DNA of 64,000 nucleotides from Zygnema cylindricum (taxonomy: Eukaryota; Streptophyta; Zygnematophyceae; Zygnematales; Zygnemataceae), in NCBI GenBank assembly GCA_037447655.1, contig JBBHKE010000248.1, positions 475,382 to 539,381 of the forward strand, in the 5' to 3' direction. This document shows, piece by piece, positions 29,633 through 42,766 of the stretch (position 1 is its first letter; the number at the start of each line of letters is the position of its first letter). A program made the translations under genes and the position numbers. The notes under the pieces were generated by a model. The model worked only from the letters and a program-made list of their open reading frames with translations, had not been told where the DNA came from and did not search any database.

Positions 29633-32149
29633 GCTGCCACCATCACCGAGGATGAAGATGAGGAAGGAGAGGAGATTGTCATGGAAGGAGAAAAGGGAGG
29701 AGTTGCAACTCAAGTGACACCATTGCCGAAGGCGATATCGGCAGCAGCACCACCAGCAACAGCGACAAGGGTTCAGATCAAAAGATCAGAGTATGAAAAG
29801 TGGAACTTCAAAGACAAGGTTGCTAAGCCCTTAATTCTAAAAAGTGTAGCAAAGGGCATTGTCATTCCCCTTATGCATGTCAAATCTTTATCTCAGATTT
29901 GGATATCACTAGTTAACAAATATAAGAGTGGATCATTGCAGCAACAACAGTTGGCGGAAAATAAGATTGCATCTTATACTAATAAAGGAGGAAGTATGAA
30001 TAATTATTGCAATGATTTAGGAGCATTATTTGGAGAATTAGAGAGTGCAGGTAACTCATGGTCGGAGAGACAAAGAGTGAACACATCAATGATGAAACTA
30101 CCTGAAGAGTATGAGAATATCATTAACCGATTGCAAGACACAGGAGATAGCAATTGGAATTGGGATGACACGGTGGGAATGATTTTAGTGAAAGAAAGCA
30201 CCATAGAGCTTAGGAGAGGGAGTCCAAGTGTTCAAGCATTGTCTGCACGAGCTGATTGGCGGAAGCGTGATGAGGAGAGAGGGAAAGATCCCTATCGAAA
30301 CTTTGGTGGAAGAGGACAAGGAGGTGGCAGATTTGATAAACAGGGGAGAGGAACTTCTCGAGGAGGATTATGTCACTTCTGCAAGAAACCCGGACACTAT
30401 ATGGCAGATTGTGGCAAACTTGCAGATCTTCGACTAAAAGATGGGCAATTGAACTCAAGAAATGGAGGAAAGAAAAAGGGTTTCCTAACTCAAGTTCTTG
30501 ATGAGGAAGTGGAAGAAAAATCTGAACCAGAAGAGGAGCTTGAGGAGCTTCTTCTTAATCCGAAAAACACTGAAAAGCATGTCGACATTCCACGGAGACA
30601 AAAGTGTGCTTTCGGAGGTAAGAGGGATCCACCCGAGGATGGGTGGATCATAGACTCAGGGGCTTCAATGCATATGTGCAAAGATAAGCGGTGGTTCATT
30701 AAACTGAGAAAGATCCTAATAGTTGAGATAGAGTACGGAGATGGTAGAGTAGAAACCACAAGTCTTGTTGGAACTGTTGAATTGAAGGTTTTAGTTGATG
30801 GAAAGGCCTCAATTGTAACACTCTCAAACGTTCTTTACATTCCACAGCTTAGCAAGAACCTAGTCGCAACAGCTGTCCTAGATGAAAAAGAGTTTGAAAC
30901 AGGAACTAGGAAAGGAATCTTCACAGCAAGCTTTGATAATGAGGTTTATTTCATAGCTGAGAAGGGCAGTCAAGGAATGTTCAGAGTTTTTCTTTGCAAT
31001 GAAAAGAGTTTTCTCTACTCGTGTGCAAGTGAGATGATGCTTTGGCATAAAAGGTTGGGGCATGTGCATCTGGATAGATTAAAGAAAATGAAGAAAATGG
31101 GAATAGTGGAGGGTATTACGTTTGAAGATGATGAGACCTTTGATGATTGTAGTGGATGTGCCCAAGGGAAGATTCATAGACTTCCATTTCCAAAGTCAAC
31201 CACATTTAGGAGAGAGAAAGTATTAGATCTAGTTCACACTGATGTTAGGGGACCTACTAGGTATGCTTCACATGGGGGGAAGAGATGGATGTTAACTATC
31301 ACAAATGATTGGTCTAGATACACGAAGGTATACTTTCTAAGACATAAGTCAGAGGTATTAAGATGTTTCAAAGAGTATAAAGTATGGAGTGAAAAGCTAC
31401 ATGAAACCTCAATAAAAGAGATAAGAAGTGATAATGGGAAAGAATACACCTCAAGGGAATTTGAAGAATATCTTAAAGAAGAAGGAATTCATCATGAGAA
31501 AACTGTTCCCTATAATCCGGAACAAAAGGGAGTAGCAGAAAGAGTGAATAGAACTTTAGGAGATATGTCCAGAAGTATGTTAAGTGACAAGATGATAGGG
31601 TTGCAGTTTTGGGCTGAGTCTATGAACTATGCTAATTTCATCAAAAATAGAGTCATAACTTCAGCAAATAAGGAGGAAACTCCGTATGAGAGGTGGACAG
31701 GAAGAAAGCCTGATTTGTCTAGTTTGAGAGTGTTCGGAAGTCAAGTTTATAGTTTGGATTCCGATAAGACTAAATGGAAGTTGGAAGGAAGAGGGAAACC
31801 AGGATATCTTGTAGGATATGATGAGAGCACAAAAAGATACCGGGTGTATGACTTGAAAAAGAGAGATATAATTTTGGTAAAACACATAGTGGTGATGAAT
31901 GAAGTAAAGTCCATTGATCCATTCAAATATAATAAGGAAGTCAAAATCAGATTTGAAACGGATCAGTTTTCTGACTTTGACTTTAAAAATGAAGAAAAGA
32001 AAGATGGAGAAAAAGGAAAATCTGCAGATCTACCAAAGGAGGACGAAAGGACAACATCCGAAGCAACGCCACAATACGAAGTGGAAACCGATGAGGATTT
32101 TGAAGAGACACTGGAATTGGAAGACAGGGGAGCTGAAAAATCTTCCTAA
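29633..32149 (+). pseudogene. Copia B gag-protease-integrase
   Basis: The frame is open from the insertion point to a stop at 32147-32149. In order it has the gag body (GGSMNNYCNDLGALFGELES), zinc knuckle CHFCKKPGHYMADC near 30370, protease WIIDSGASMHMCKDK near 30643, the HHCC region (LWHKRLGHVHLDRL ... CSGCAQGK) near 31040-31160, and the integrase core with DLVHTD, SDNGKEYTS and GVAERVNRTLGD. A normal Copia core reads DNGGE; here it is DNGKE. The C-terminal linker is acidic. A frameshift near 32140 separates it from RT. Confidence 0.9.
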
Positions 32150-33322
32150 ACGAAACCCGAGGATGCCTTCTATACCGGCTTCCGATTTTGAAGGGGGAAG
32201 AAGAAGTAGTAAACCACTTCAAGAAAGACAAGTTAATAACCAACTCACAAAGATGTCTCACCCGAATGAACCTCAGACATATTTAGAGGCCATAAACACC
32301 CCAGAAAGTAGCCGGTGGATCACAGCTATAAATGAAGAAATGGCCTCTATCATGAAAGCCAATACATGGGAGTTGGTAGATTGTCCACCGGACCGAAAAC
32401 CGATCGGATGTAAGTGGATTTTTAAACTTAAATTAAACCCCGATAATACCATTGAGAGGTACAAAGCTAGGTTAGTTGCAAAAGGTTATACTCAGAAAGA
32501 GGGGATAGACTACGAAGAAACCTTTGCACCTGTAGTCACATTTCCTTCTGTTAAAATCCTTTTAAGTATAGCCGCAGCGAAGGATATGGAAATCCACCAG
32601 ATGGATATTAAAACGGCCTTCTTGCACGGAGAGTTGGAAGAAGAAATATACATGAGGCAACCAGAAGGATTTGTGGAAAGTGGGGAAAAAAATAAAGTTT
32701 GCAAACTGATAAAATCACTCTATGGGCTTAAGCAAGCCCCACGACAGAGGAATATAAAGCTAGACGAATTTCTGACCGGTTTGGGGTATATCAGAATTAG
32801 TTCAGATCACTCTATATATTTATTTGAGGATGAGAATGGAGTGATATTTATTGCTATTTATGTGGATGATTTGTTGGTCTTAAGCAAGTCCTTAGATAAA
32901 ATTAACAAACTAAAACGGGATCTTAGAAGCAGTTTTGATATGAAAGATCTCGGCGAAGCAAAGTACATTTTGGGAATTCAGATGGAGAGAGATAGAGGGA
33001 ATAGAATTATAAGAATCACTCAAAAAGAAGCAATCGTTTATATGCTAGAAAAATTTCAGATGGAAAAGGCAAACGGATGTACTACTCCTATGGATTTGAA
33101 AAAAGTGTTTGAGGGGAGTGAAGAGAGAAGAATATTGATCATTAATGATGAGATGGATGAGATAGAAAGAAAATTTATGGAAAATATACCTTATCGGCAG
33201 ATTGCAGGCAGTTTAATTTATTTTATAAACTGTACCCGTCCGGATATAGCTGCAGCAGTAGGTGTCCTTAGTAGAAGTCTAAATGAACCAAGAAAGAGAG
33301 ACTGGGAGGCTCCAAAAGGGTG
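32150..33322 (+). pseudogene. Copia B reverse transcriptase
   Basis: The frame (open from 31914, meaningful from about 32140) reads SIPASDFEGGRRSSKPLQ, WELVDCPPDRKPIGCKWIFK, ARLVAKGYTQKEGIDYEETF, MDIKTAFLHGELEEEIYMRQ, LKQAPRQRNIKLDEFL and the polymerase box AIYVDDLLVLSKS near 32850. It continues with DLGEAKYILGIQMERDR and PYRQIAGSLIYFINCTRPD. A one-base frameshift near 33318 leads to RNase H. The catalytic aspartates are intact. Confidence 0.9.
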
Positions 33323-33853
33323 ATGAGATATCTGGTGGGGACAAGGGAATTATGGTTGCATTTGGGAGGGGAGCACACTGACATCACCACCTGGAGTGAT
33401 GCCAGTTATGGAGATGTGCCTTTAAGGCGGTGTACGACTGGATATGTGTTGCAAATTGGATCCGGTGCATGTTGTTGGAGTAGCAAGCAACAAAAAGTAG
33501 TTGCTCAGTCCACTATGGAGGCTGAATGCATGGCTTCCTGTGCTACCACCAAAGAATTAATGTGGGTTAAATCTCTTCTTGAAGAACTTGGGTTCATGAA
33601 GTCTGGAACTCAAAATGTTTTTTGTGATAATCAAGCTGCTATCTCTATTGCAGCTAATCCGAAACATCACTTCAAAGCTAAGCATATGGATATTAGACTA
33701 AGCTTTGTCAGAGAGAAGGTTGAAAATAAAATTATTAAACTGGTTCATAAAACTGATAGAGAAATGATTGCAGACATGATGACAAAACCAGTGCCTTCCC
33801 CTAAGTTGATTTATTGCAGAGAAAACTGTGGATTAAAATTAAAAAGTGACTAA
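33320..33853 (+). pseudogene. Copia B RNase H
   Basis: 177 codons hold the Copia RNase H pattern: WLHLGGEHTDITTWSDASYG, CCWSSKQQKVVAQSTMEAE, DNQAAISIAANPKHHFKAKH and DMMTKPVPSPKL. It ends with TAA at 33851-33853, followed by the polypurine tract AATTAAGGGGAG and the 3' LTR. Confidence 0.9.
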
Positions 33854-33865
33854 GAATTAAGGGGA

Positions 33866-34753
33866 GTGTTGAAAAGAGGTAATTAATAGTTCACTTCTCT
33901 ATTTTAGTTTTACTTTAAAGAAAGAGAGTAAGGATCAAAGGCACGCCATGGCTGCCGCAATATTTAGAAAGTGGCAGATTTTGAAGTAGAGAATATTTTA
34001 CTAAAATGTTGCCTAAGTCCAGATTTGAACCTGGGTCTGTGGACTTTTATATAGTCGTACGTCTTAGCCACTAAGGCGTTATCGAAACGATACACGTGAC
34101 GGGTTTCAAAGATTTATAAACATTAATGCAACAACTAATTAACAGCAAACTAACCAAAAGGAGCAATTCATGCATGTACGCGAATCAGAACCGTGTAAAA
34201 TATGTTTTGATCGGACGGCCGGCATTATAGCCGCCACGCGAAGAGAGCTTTTGGCGACATACGGAGATAGCGTCACGCGGTACCACGTGGCGCCACATTA
34301 TTTGATAACGGAGAAGATGGGAGGAGGAACCATGGCTTCCGATTTGACAGGTGTCACCTTGTAGACCCTCTCGTACAATGGTCGTACAATAAGTATATCG
34401 CCCATTGTACCTTCTTGTAGTATAAGTGTTCCTATTGCACTAGGGTTTAGTAGTAGGCAGTCGTGAGTAGGCAGACCAAGACTTTTTTATATTTAGGTAC
34501 CTCTCTCTAAGAGAGCTTGTAACTATAAAGGTCATCTTTGACCAGCCATAACTTACTGCTCAGGGGAGCAAATTTAGTGATTCTTTTTGCGTTTGACTCA
34601 GGGGAGTCTTGTCCTCACAGGAGTGAGAGTGGTCAGAATATTTTTGTGCCTGGGCGGCGCTTATTCAGCGGGAAAGTAGAAGGGGCAAATATTATCCTAG
34701 AGGCTTTACATAGGCTGCTCATTCTTTGAGTCAATGGAGACCACAGAATTGCA
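33866..34753 (+). repeat. 3' LTR of Copia element B
   Basis: 888 bp, paired with 24834-25718, and containing the same antisense tRNA-like module near 34014-34084. The target duplication CGATT follows. Confidence 0.92.
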
Positions 34754-35229
34754 CGATTAACGGTGTAGTATGAAAATATAGCTATATTGAACCTGCAGTT
34801 GCGTATCGCATCCCGTCGATGCTCAATGTAAGCCGAATGTGATAAGTTCCATCTTTCCATTGCTAGGTGCTAAAATAATGCGCATCGCCATTGTCAGCAC
34901 CTTGTGCCGAAACCAATACTTTTCAGTAATAAAAAAATAACCCTATTAAACCTGGAGTTGCGTATCGTATCTCAGCGGTACCTGATAGGACCAACCTTGA
35001 AGTATCGGTTGGTGTCAAATGCAATGTAAATGCGACTAATTCTATTCTTCGAATGTTATACACCCATAACGATACACATCCCCATTGTCGAAACACTATG
35101 TCTATACAAATACGATGTTATGTGCAAGTCATATTTACGTGTACCAATTCATTGACAAATCATCTCGATACGTACAGATGGAGAAAAAAGCCTAAAACCC
35201 TTCATGCAAAACCCGCAACGGAAAAATTG
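34754..35229. repeat. Right end of split fold-back element plus internal direct repeats
   Basis: CGATTAACGGTGTA completes the inverted arm begun at 24609. Further on, the phrase TTGAACCTGCAGTTGCGTAT near 34789 recurs with changes near 34947, and GGACCAACC ... CGGTTGGTG near 34990 resembles 24408-24430. These may be ends of related DNA elements. No coding content was seen. Confidence 0.45.
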
Positions 35230-35239
35230 AAACCCTAAC

Positions 35240-35530
35240 TCAAGGGGGAGAAAGACAAAGGAGGCAAGGAGGGACAAGAAGAGAGGGAGAGGGGGGGGGT
35301 GTGAGTGAAAGAGGACGAGAGAGAAAAGAGAGGAAGCAAGAGAAGGGTGACAGGGAGACGGTGAGGGAGAGAGATTGGGGTCTCCCCCTCTAGCCTCCCT
35401 CCCCACCACCCTCCCACCCTCTCCCCCTCGCCTTCTCTCGCACCCCTCCCTCCCTCCCTCCCTTCATCTTTTTCTCCTTTCCTTTTTGCCTCCTTTTCTC
35501 TCTGCCTGCCTTCCCCCCTCCTTTCCCTAA
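35240..35530. repeat. Purine block switching to pyrimidine block
   Basis: From about 35240 to 35375 the plus strand is nearly all purine. From about 35380 to 35530 it is nearly all pyrimidine. The switch near 35375 creates an imperfect, potentially self-pairing structure. Confidence 0.7.
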
Positions 35531-36319
35531 CTGCCTCCTCCTTTTACTGATTAGGTACTTCAACTGAATCTTTCAAAATAATGACAGGTGTTATTTCTGC
35601 GATCAAGAAAGTTTTGTAGTTTGTGTTGTTTTGTAAGTATGAGTTCAATAGTTGATATAATTTTTTTTTCTTGTTTTATCTACACATCATAAGTTTTTTT
35701 TCTGATAGGAAAGACTCTTGCGTTCTTTTTTTTTATTTCCAAATTTTATTCACAATTTGTTTTTGCTTTGCTTTAGTCACACAATAGTAAAACGACACGT
35801 GTAGTCTGCACTAAATAGTCATTCACGTAATTGGCCATAAAAACAGGTACTGCAAATAAATCAAATCGACGAAAGCTTGTCCTGCAAAATTATCTTAAAC
35901 GGAATTTATGAACAAAATTGGATCATCGTTGTACATGTTGTGCAAAAAAATTATAAAACTATTTGTATTCAAAACTAAATCAATAAAGAATAACCCGCCA
36001 ATTACCCAGACTATTTCTAGAAAAATCTCTCAACTCTTTCTGCTCTTTTTTTAAATATGTGCAACATTTTTCTGCTATCTACACAATACAAATAGACTAC
36101 TGGACAGCAAAAAGGCAGCTACCCAGAATTAAAAACTAACTTCCATACTATCATAATAATGTAGGAATAACAAATTGCAGAATTAGTTCCAAAACTCTGA
36201 ATGCTTTTAACAAGATCCCCGTATAAAGATATCCACCTACGAAATAAAAAACAAACCAACTATCAATTTTTCGCACCAAAACGAGTAGTCAAGCACAATA
36301 CTTTATCCGAAGTCTTTTA
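35531..36319. other. AT-rich intergenic sequence
   Basis: Poly-T and poly-A runs and no open frame of note. No repeat pair or motif was recognised. Confidence 0.5.
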
Positions 36320-37391
36320 TGCAACTCTGAGACCTCTATAGGTCTTCCGAGTAGGCAGCTTACAAGAAGCCTCTAGTATATTCCTGACCCCTTTGTGTTT
36401 CAGCAAGAATAATTGTCACCGCAAAATCTTTGACCACCTTCACTAGTGTGAAGAAAAGCCTCCCTAGAGTTAATAGCAAAAAAAATCTGTGAATATGCTC
36501 CCCTGAGAAGTTATAGCTGATCAAAGATGACCTTAATAGTTACAAGCTCTCTTAGAGAGAGGTATCTAAATATCACTAAGTCTTCGTCTGCCTACTCACG
36601 ACTACCTACTACTAAACCCTAGTCCAATTAGAACACTATATAGTAGAAGAAGGTACAATGGGTGATATACTTATTGTACGTCCATTGTACGACATAGTCT
36701 ACAATGTATCACCTCTCAAATCAGGAGTCATGGTTCCTCGTCCCATCTTCTCTGGTATCAAATAAAGCGGCGCCACGTGACACCGCGTGACGCTATCTCC
36801 GAATGCCGCCAAAATCTCATTTCAAGTGGTAGCTACAATGTTGGTCGTCCGATCAAAACATATTTTACATGGTTCAGATTCGTGTACATGCATGAATTGT
36901 TCCTCTTCTTTAGTTTGTTGTTAATTAGCCGTTGCGTTAATGTTTACATATCTTTTAAATCCGTCACGTGTATCGTTTCGATAAAGCCTTAGTGGATAAG
37001 TCTAACTACTAGATAGTGAACCACAACCCAAGGTTTAAATCCGGATTTCGGCAACATTTTGGTAAATTATCCTCTACTTCAAAATCTGCCACTTTCTAAT
37101 TATGGCGGCAGCCATGGCATGCCTTTGATCCTCGCTTTGTCTCTATTTTAGTTATACTTTTAAAGTATAACTAAAATAGAGAAGTGAACTGTTAATTACC
37201 TCTTTTCAACAACAGTGCATGTCTCTCTCTGGAAAACATAGGCAGCCATGTATCTAGCTCCCTCTACAACCTTAAAAGAATGCGACAAGTGTGGGAGGTG
37301 AAGATAGGAGTTAGAGGCAGACTGTCTTGGTTTTATTTTTTTACAATTCATTTTTGACCTAGATATTACTAAAAGAACCATTAATTTCTAT
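36320..37391 (-). repeat. 3' LTR of Copia element C
   Basis: Begins TGCAACTCTGAGACC and carries the family words AAGCCTCTAG, GCAAAAAAAATCTG, GGCGCCACGTGAC and GAATTGTTCC. An antisense tRNA-like B box (AGGTTTAAATCCGG) lies near 37032. A polypurine tract (minus strand ATAAGGGGAGAA) adjoins at 37391. Confidence 0.8.
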
Positions 37392-37399
37392 TCTCCCCT

Positions 37400-40300
37400 T
37401 ATTTTCTAGTCACTCTTTAATTTGACACCACACTTCTCCATGCAAAATATTAGCTTAGGGGAAGGCACAGGTTTGGTTATCATATCTGCTACTATCTCGC
37501 TATCTGGTCTGTACTCTAAACTGATAAAAAAAATTCCACCTTCACTCTAACAAAGCTCCTTCTAATGTCCATGTGTTTGGCTTTAAAATGATGTTTAAGA
37601 TTGGCAGCAATAGCGATTGGTGCCTAATTATCACAAAAAAAAATTCGCACACCAATCTTAAGGTGACCAAGCTCACCAAGCAAAGACTTCACCCACATCG
37701 ATTCTTTTACAGCAGAGCAAGAGTTCATATACTCAGCCTCCATGGTGGACTGAGCAATAACCTTTTGTTGTTTGCTACTCCAGCAACAAGCTCCATCACC
37801 CACATATAACACATATTCAGAAGTACATCTCTTCATCGGAGCATCACCATAACTCACATCACTCCAAGTAGTGATGCCAGTATTCCCCCCACCCAAATGC
37901 AACCATCGATCCCTAGTTCCAATCAAATATCTAAAGACTCTTTTAGCTGCCTCCAATCTCACTTAGTGAGAGCATTTAGACTTTTACTCAACACTCCTAC
38001 AGCTACAGCTAAATCCAGTCGGGTAGAATTCATAAAATAGATTAAGCTTCCCACTACTTGCCAGTAAGGAAAAGTTTGCATGAAATTTTGTTCTTCAGGA
38101 CCTATTTCTTCGTCTAAGATTATGACTCCTTCTACTACAATCCCCTTACTTCCCTTCTTTAATTCTATTGGAGTTAGACAACTATTAGCCTTATCCATCT
38201 GAAATTTTTTCAACATGTTCCCTATTGCCTCTTTTTGAGTCAGTCTTATAATTTTTTTTTCTCAATCTCTTTCTACTTGAATTCCCAAAATATATCTTGC
38301 CCCCCCCATATGTTTCATCTCAAATCTCCCCTTAAGATCGGTTTTCAGTTTATTAATTTTGTCCATTTATTTACTTAAAACAAGCAAATCATCAACATAA
38401 ATTGCAATAAAAATAAAACCTTCCTCATCTTCAAAAATATAGATTGAGTGATCTGAGCTAATCCGGATATATCCCAGACTGGAAAGATACTCATCAAGCC
38501 TCTTATTCCACTGTGGGGCACCTATTTCAAAGAAATTTAATCAGCCGACATACCTTACTCTCCTCTCCTTGCTCCACAAATCCTTCGAGTTGTTGCATGA
38601 AGATCTCCTCTTCCTATTCTCCATGCAAAAAAGATATTTTGATGTAAATCTGGTGCACCTCCATGTCTTCGCCTGCTGCCAAACTGAGAAGTATGCCGAC
38701 GGAGGGACGACCGAGGCAAAGGTTTCCTTGTACTCAATTCCCTCGTTTTGTGTGAATCCTTTAGCCACTAACCAGGCCTTGTAGCGTTCAATGGTGTTAT
38801 CTAGGTTCGGTTTTAATTTGAACACCCACTTACAACCGATTGGTTTTCAGTTAGGTAGACAATCCACCAGCTCCCAAGTATCGGCTGCCATAATTGAGGC
38901 CATCTCCTCATTGATGGCTGTCTTCTTCCAGATCCTTTCTAGACAATTCATCGCCTCTCCATAAGTCTGAGGTTCATCCAGATGAGATAGTTTTGTTACC
39001 TTATTATTAACCTGCTTTTTTTGCAAGCTTTTGCTACTTCTCCTTCCTCCCTCAAAATCTGTGGCCCGAATAGATGGTTTTCGTGGGTTCTTTCGAACAA
39101 TCTCGGCTTCTCCCATGTCCCTCAATTTCGATTCAATTTCCACCACGTCTTCCGCTTTGGGTAGAGTTGTCACTATAATTTCCACGGCCGAGTCCTTCTC
39201 AGTCTGATTTGTACCTGTAAGAATGTCATCTTCTCTGAAACCGAAATAGTTAAGAAGCTCAAAGTCATCGGATTTTTCTGACTCAAATCTGAATTTTTAC
39301 TGACTGTATAGTTGAAGGGATCCACAGACTTTCCTTCATCCATACCTACTAGATGCTTTACTAAGACTATATCTTCCCTTTTTAGATCATAAACATTGTA
39401 TCCTTTTACATCCTCATCATATCCTAATAAGTACCCCGATTTTCCTTTAGGATCTAACTTCCAATTAGACTGATCTGTATCTAGATTGAACACTTGACTA
39501 CCGAAAACCTTTAAGTGAGATATGTCTGGTTTCTGGCCGGTCCATCTCTCATAAGGTGTTTGGCCTTTTACCGCTGAAGTAAGAACTCTATTTTTGAGGT
39601 AATTAGCACAATTCATTGCTTCGGCCCAAAACCTTTTTCCAATCTTCTTATCCGACAACATACTTCTAGCACTATCACTTGGTGTTATATTTAATCTTTC
39701 AGCTACCCTATTCTGTTCTAGGTTTTTTGGAACTAACTTTTGGTGTTGGGCTCCATCTTCCCTCTGAAAATCCTCAAACTGGTTAGAGGTATACTCTCCT
39801 CTATTGTCACTCCTTACTCTCTTGATTGGGGTTTCATGGATTTTTTCACTCCATGCTTTATATTGTCTAAAACATTCCTGAGCCTTTGACTAATTTTTAA
39901 AAAAATACACCCTGGAATACCGAGACAAATCATTAGTGATAGTCATCATAAATCTCTTCCCCCCAGGTGAATGCACTTTGGCCGGTCCCTAAATATCTTT
40001 GTGTACTAAATCTAGAATCTTTTCTCCATGATAGATGATTGTTTTTGGGAAGGGTAAGTTGTGTGTTTACCTTGAGCACATCCACTACAATCACTTAGAT
40101 TCTCACTCTCAACAAACTGAATCCCTTCCACTACTCCCATCTTTTTCATCTCTTTTAACTTATCTAGATTCACATGCCTAAGCCTCTTATGCCACAAAAT
40201 TATATCATGAACACCAACACAATAAATTTTCTTCTATTCATTGCTTAACATCCCATGGCTACCTTTTTCAGCAGTGAAATAAACTTCCTCCTCAAAACTA

Positions 40301-41698
40301 GAAGTAAAGACTCCTTTCCTAGTACTAGTATCAATACACTTATCATCTAATACTGATGTAGAGATGATGTTTTTGTTCAGCTCCGGAATAAACAATACAT
40401 CAGAAAATGTAACTATGGATGTCTTTCCTTCTTCTTACACTTTCACATCTACCGATCCTACAAGAGTAGTAGTGACTATCCTCCCATCCTCGTACTCTAT
40501 GTCTACGGTGGGAATCTTTCTTTTCTCAGTGAACAGGTGTTTATCCTTACACATGTGCATGGAGGCACCGGAATCCACAATCCAACCTCCTTCACCTTTC
40601 AAACCTCTAAAAGCACATTTCCGCTTTCGAGGAATTTCGACCTCGGTCTTTGCCTCCAACTCCTCATCCAGCGATAGCTCATCGTCCTCGTCCTCGGATT
40701 GCGCCTCATGTACCTGTGTCACAAAGGCCTTTTTCTTTCCTCTCGGGGGTCCACTTGTCTGCCCCTCCTTTAACCTCAGCTTGGTTAAATTAGTGCACTT
40801 TGCCATATAGTAACGTGATTTCTTACAAAAGTGGCACAAACCCTTCGGAGCCCTTGGTCTAAACTCGCCGGTCTGATTTTTCTGCCTCCCTCCTCTATAA
40901 TTTCCGACCGGTTTCCTAGAACCATAGTTCCTCCAATCGATTCCAACTGCCAAGGCTTACCCACTCTTTCCTCCCCTTCGAATCTCAATCGTATTCTCTC
41001 GAACGAGAATCATCCCTACCACTGAATTCCATATCCACCAAGTCCAGCAAGTCGTGCACACAGTTGACTATGTTCTCCAACTCATGTGGTAACTTCATGA
41101 GCAAGCAGTTAAACTTCATCTTTTTAGTTTCAACTTGTCCATCACTCTCTAGCTCCATGAAAAATGTTGCGAGCTCATTACAAAAATCCAACATCTTCCC
41201 CCCCTTCTATACATATGCGTCAATTTTCTGATCAACGAACTGCAGTTGTTGAATCGTACCACTTTGGTACATCTCTATGAAGCCACCCAAAGATCGGATG
41301 CCCTCTCTCATTGCAAATGAAGGCATGCAAGCCGTTGAGTAAGATGGCGGAGGATGAAGTTTTTTGCCGCCATATTGTTGTAGTTTTAGGTATCGATATC
41401 ATTCTCCTCGTTCTTTGGAATAGGTGACATGAATGCCAAACCACTTGGTATTGGTGTAAATATCTCCTTCTCCTTTCCTTTGTCCATCACCTCCCATTCC
41501 TTTGTCTCCTCTGTTGGAGATAGATCTGCATCTCTCGTGAATCTGCTTCCTTTAAACCCAAGACTGGATGGACGTCAAACCCGTCCACTCACTATTCCCC
41601 AAAACCTTTTCTCACATAGAGCTCGTGTCATGATACTTTCCCAGTATATGGAGCCATTTCCATTGAAGATGGGTACCCTAGAGGTTGGGCCCATAACC
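37400..41698 (-). pseudogene. Copia element C gag-pol, heavily mutated
   Basis: In minus-strand order the pieces are: gag scraps with a degenerate zinc knuckle (CHFCKKSRYYMAKC, where the usual GH is lost); protease WIVDSGASMHMCKDK near 40580; integrase HHCC (WHKRLRHVNLDKLKEMKKMG ... CSGCAQGK) near 40190; the integrase end with GYLLGYDEDVKGYNVYDL; linker and RT fragments; and RNase H with TTWSDVSYGDAP and QSTMEAEYMNSC near 37750-37950. Stops and frameshifts are frequent, and the gag start codon in the LTR reads ATA instead of ATG. It is clearly older than elements A and B. Confidence 0.85.
41686..41698 (-). promoter_or_regulatory. Half-tRNA primer-binding site of Copia C
   Basis: The minus strand reads GGTTATGGGCCCA directly after the LTR. 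This is the same initiator tRNA-Met anticodon-arm complement, here 13 bases long before a mismatch. Confidence 0.65.
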
Positions 41699-42766
41699 TG
41701 CAACTCTATGACCTCTATAAGTCCTCAGAGTAGGCAGCTCACACGAAGCCTCTAGGATAACTCTGACCCCATTGTGTTTCAGCAAGAATAGTTATCATCG
41801 TGACAAAAAAAAACTCTGAAAACCTTCATCCCTGTGAAGGAAAGACTCCCCTGAGTCAATAGATAAAATAATATTTGAATTTGCTCCTCTGAGAAGAAAG
41901 TTATAGTTAGTCAAAGATGACATTTATAGTTACAAGCTCTCTTAGAGAGAGTTATCTAAATATCACTAAGTCTTCGTATGCCTACTCACGACTACCTATT
42001 ACTAAACCCTAGTCCAATAGGAACACTATATAGTACAAGAAGGTACAATGGGCAATATAATTATTGTACTTCCATTGTACGACATTGTCTACAAGGTAAC
42101 ACCTCTCAAATCGGGAGCCATGGTTCCTCCTCCCATCTTCTCCGGTATCAATTAATGGGGCGCCACGTGGCACCCCGTGACGATATCTCCGAATGCCACC
42201 GAAAGCTCACTTCGAGTGGCGGCTACAATGCTGGTCGTCCTATCAAAACATATTTTACACGGTTCAGATTCGCATACGTGCATGAATTGTTCCTCTTCGT
42301 TAGTTTGGTGTTTATTAGCCGTTGCGTTAATGTTTATATATCTTTGAAATTCGTCACGTGTATCGTTTTCATAAAGCCTTAGTGGATAAGGCTAACGACT
42401 AGATAGTGAACCACAAACAAAGGTTTAAATCCGGACTTAGGCAACATTTCGGTAAAATATCCTCTATTTCAAAATTTGCCACTTTCTAAATATGGCGGCA
42501 GCCATGGCGTGCCTTTGATCCTCACTCTCTCTCTTTAAAGTATAACTAAAATAGAGAAGTGAACTATTAATTACCTCTTTTTAACAACAACTGCCTGTCT
42601 CTCTCTGGACAGCACAGGCGGCCATGACTCTAGCTCCCTTTTCAACCTTCAGTGACTGCGACAAGTGTGGGAGGTGAAGATAGGAGTTAGAGGCTGACTG
42701 CCTCGGCTTCTTTTCTGCATTTCATTTTAGATCTAGAAAATACTAAAAAAACCATTAATTTCTACA
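41699..42766 (-). repeat. 5' LTR of Copia element C
   Basis: 1,068 bp, paired with 36320-37391, beginning TGCAACTCTATGACC and ending TTTCTACA. It includes the family's antisense tRNA-like segment near 42420-42440. Confidence 0.82.

Larger units (their letters stand above)
24834..34753 (+). mobile_element. Copia element B, complete, itself interrupted
   Basis: The element is 9,920 bp including a nested 3.7-kb insertion, flanked by CGATT at 24829-24833 and 34754-34758. Its LTRs are 885 and 888 bp, begin TGTTGAAAAG and end GAATTGCA. Gag-pol is on the plus strand. Without the nested element (25912-29632, including one target copy) it would be about 6.2 kb, the same size class as element A. Confidence 0.93.
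36320..42766 (-). mobile_element. Copia element C, old copy
   Basis: LTRs of about 1.07 kb (36320 to about 37391, and 41699-42766) flank a minus-strand gag-pol with many lesions. The LTRs share the Copia A/B pattern but extend about 190 bp beyond the TGTTGAAAAG start of the element B LTR. A matching target duplication could not be identified, and the left LTR end is blurred (TATT where TACA is expected). Confidence 0.85.
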
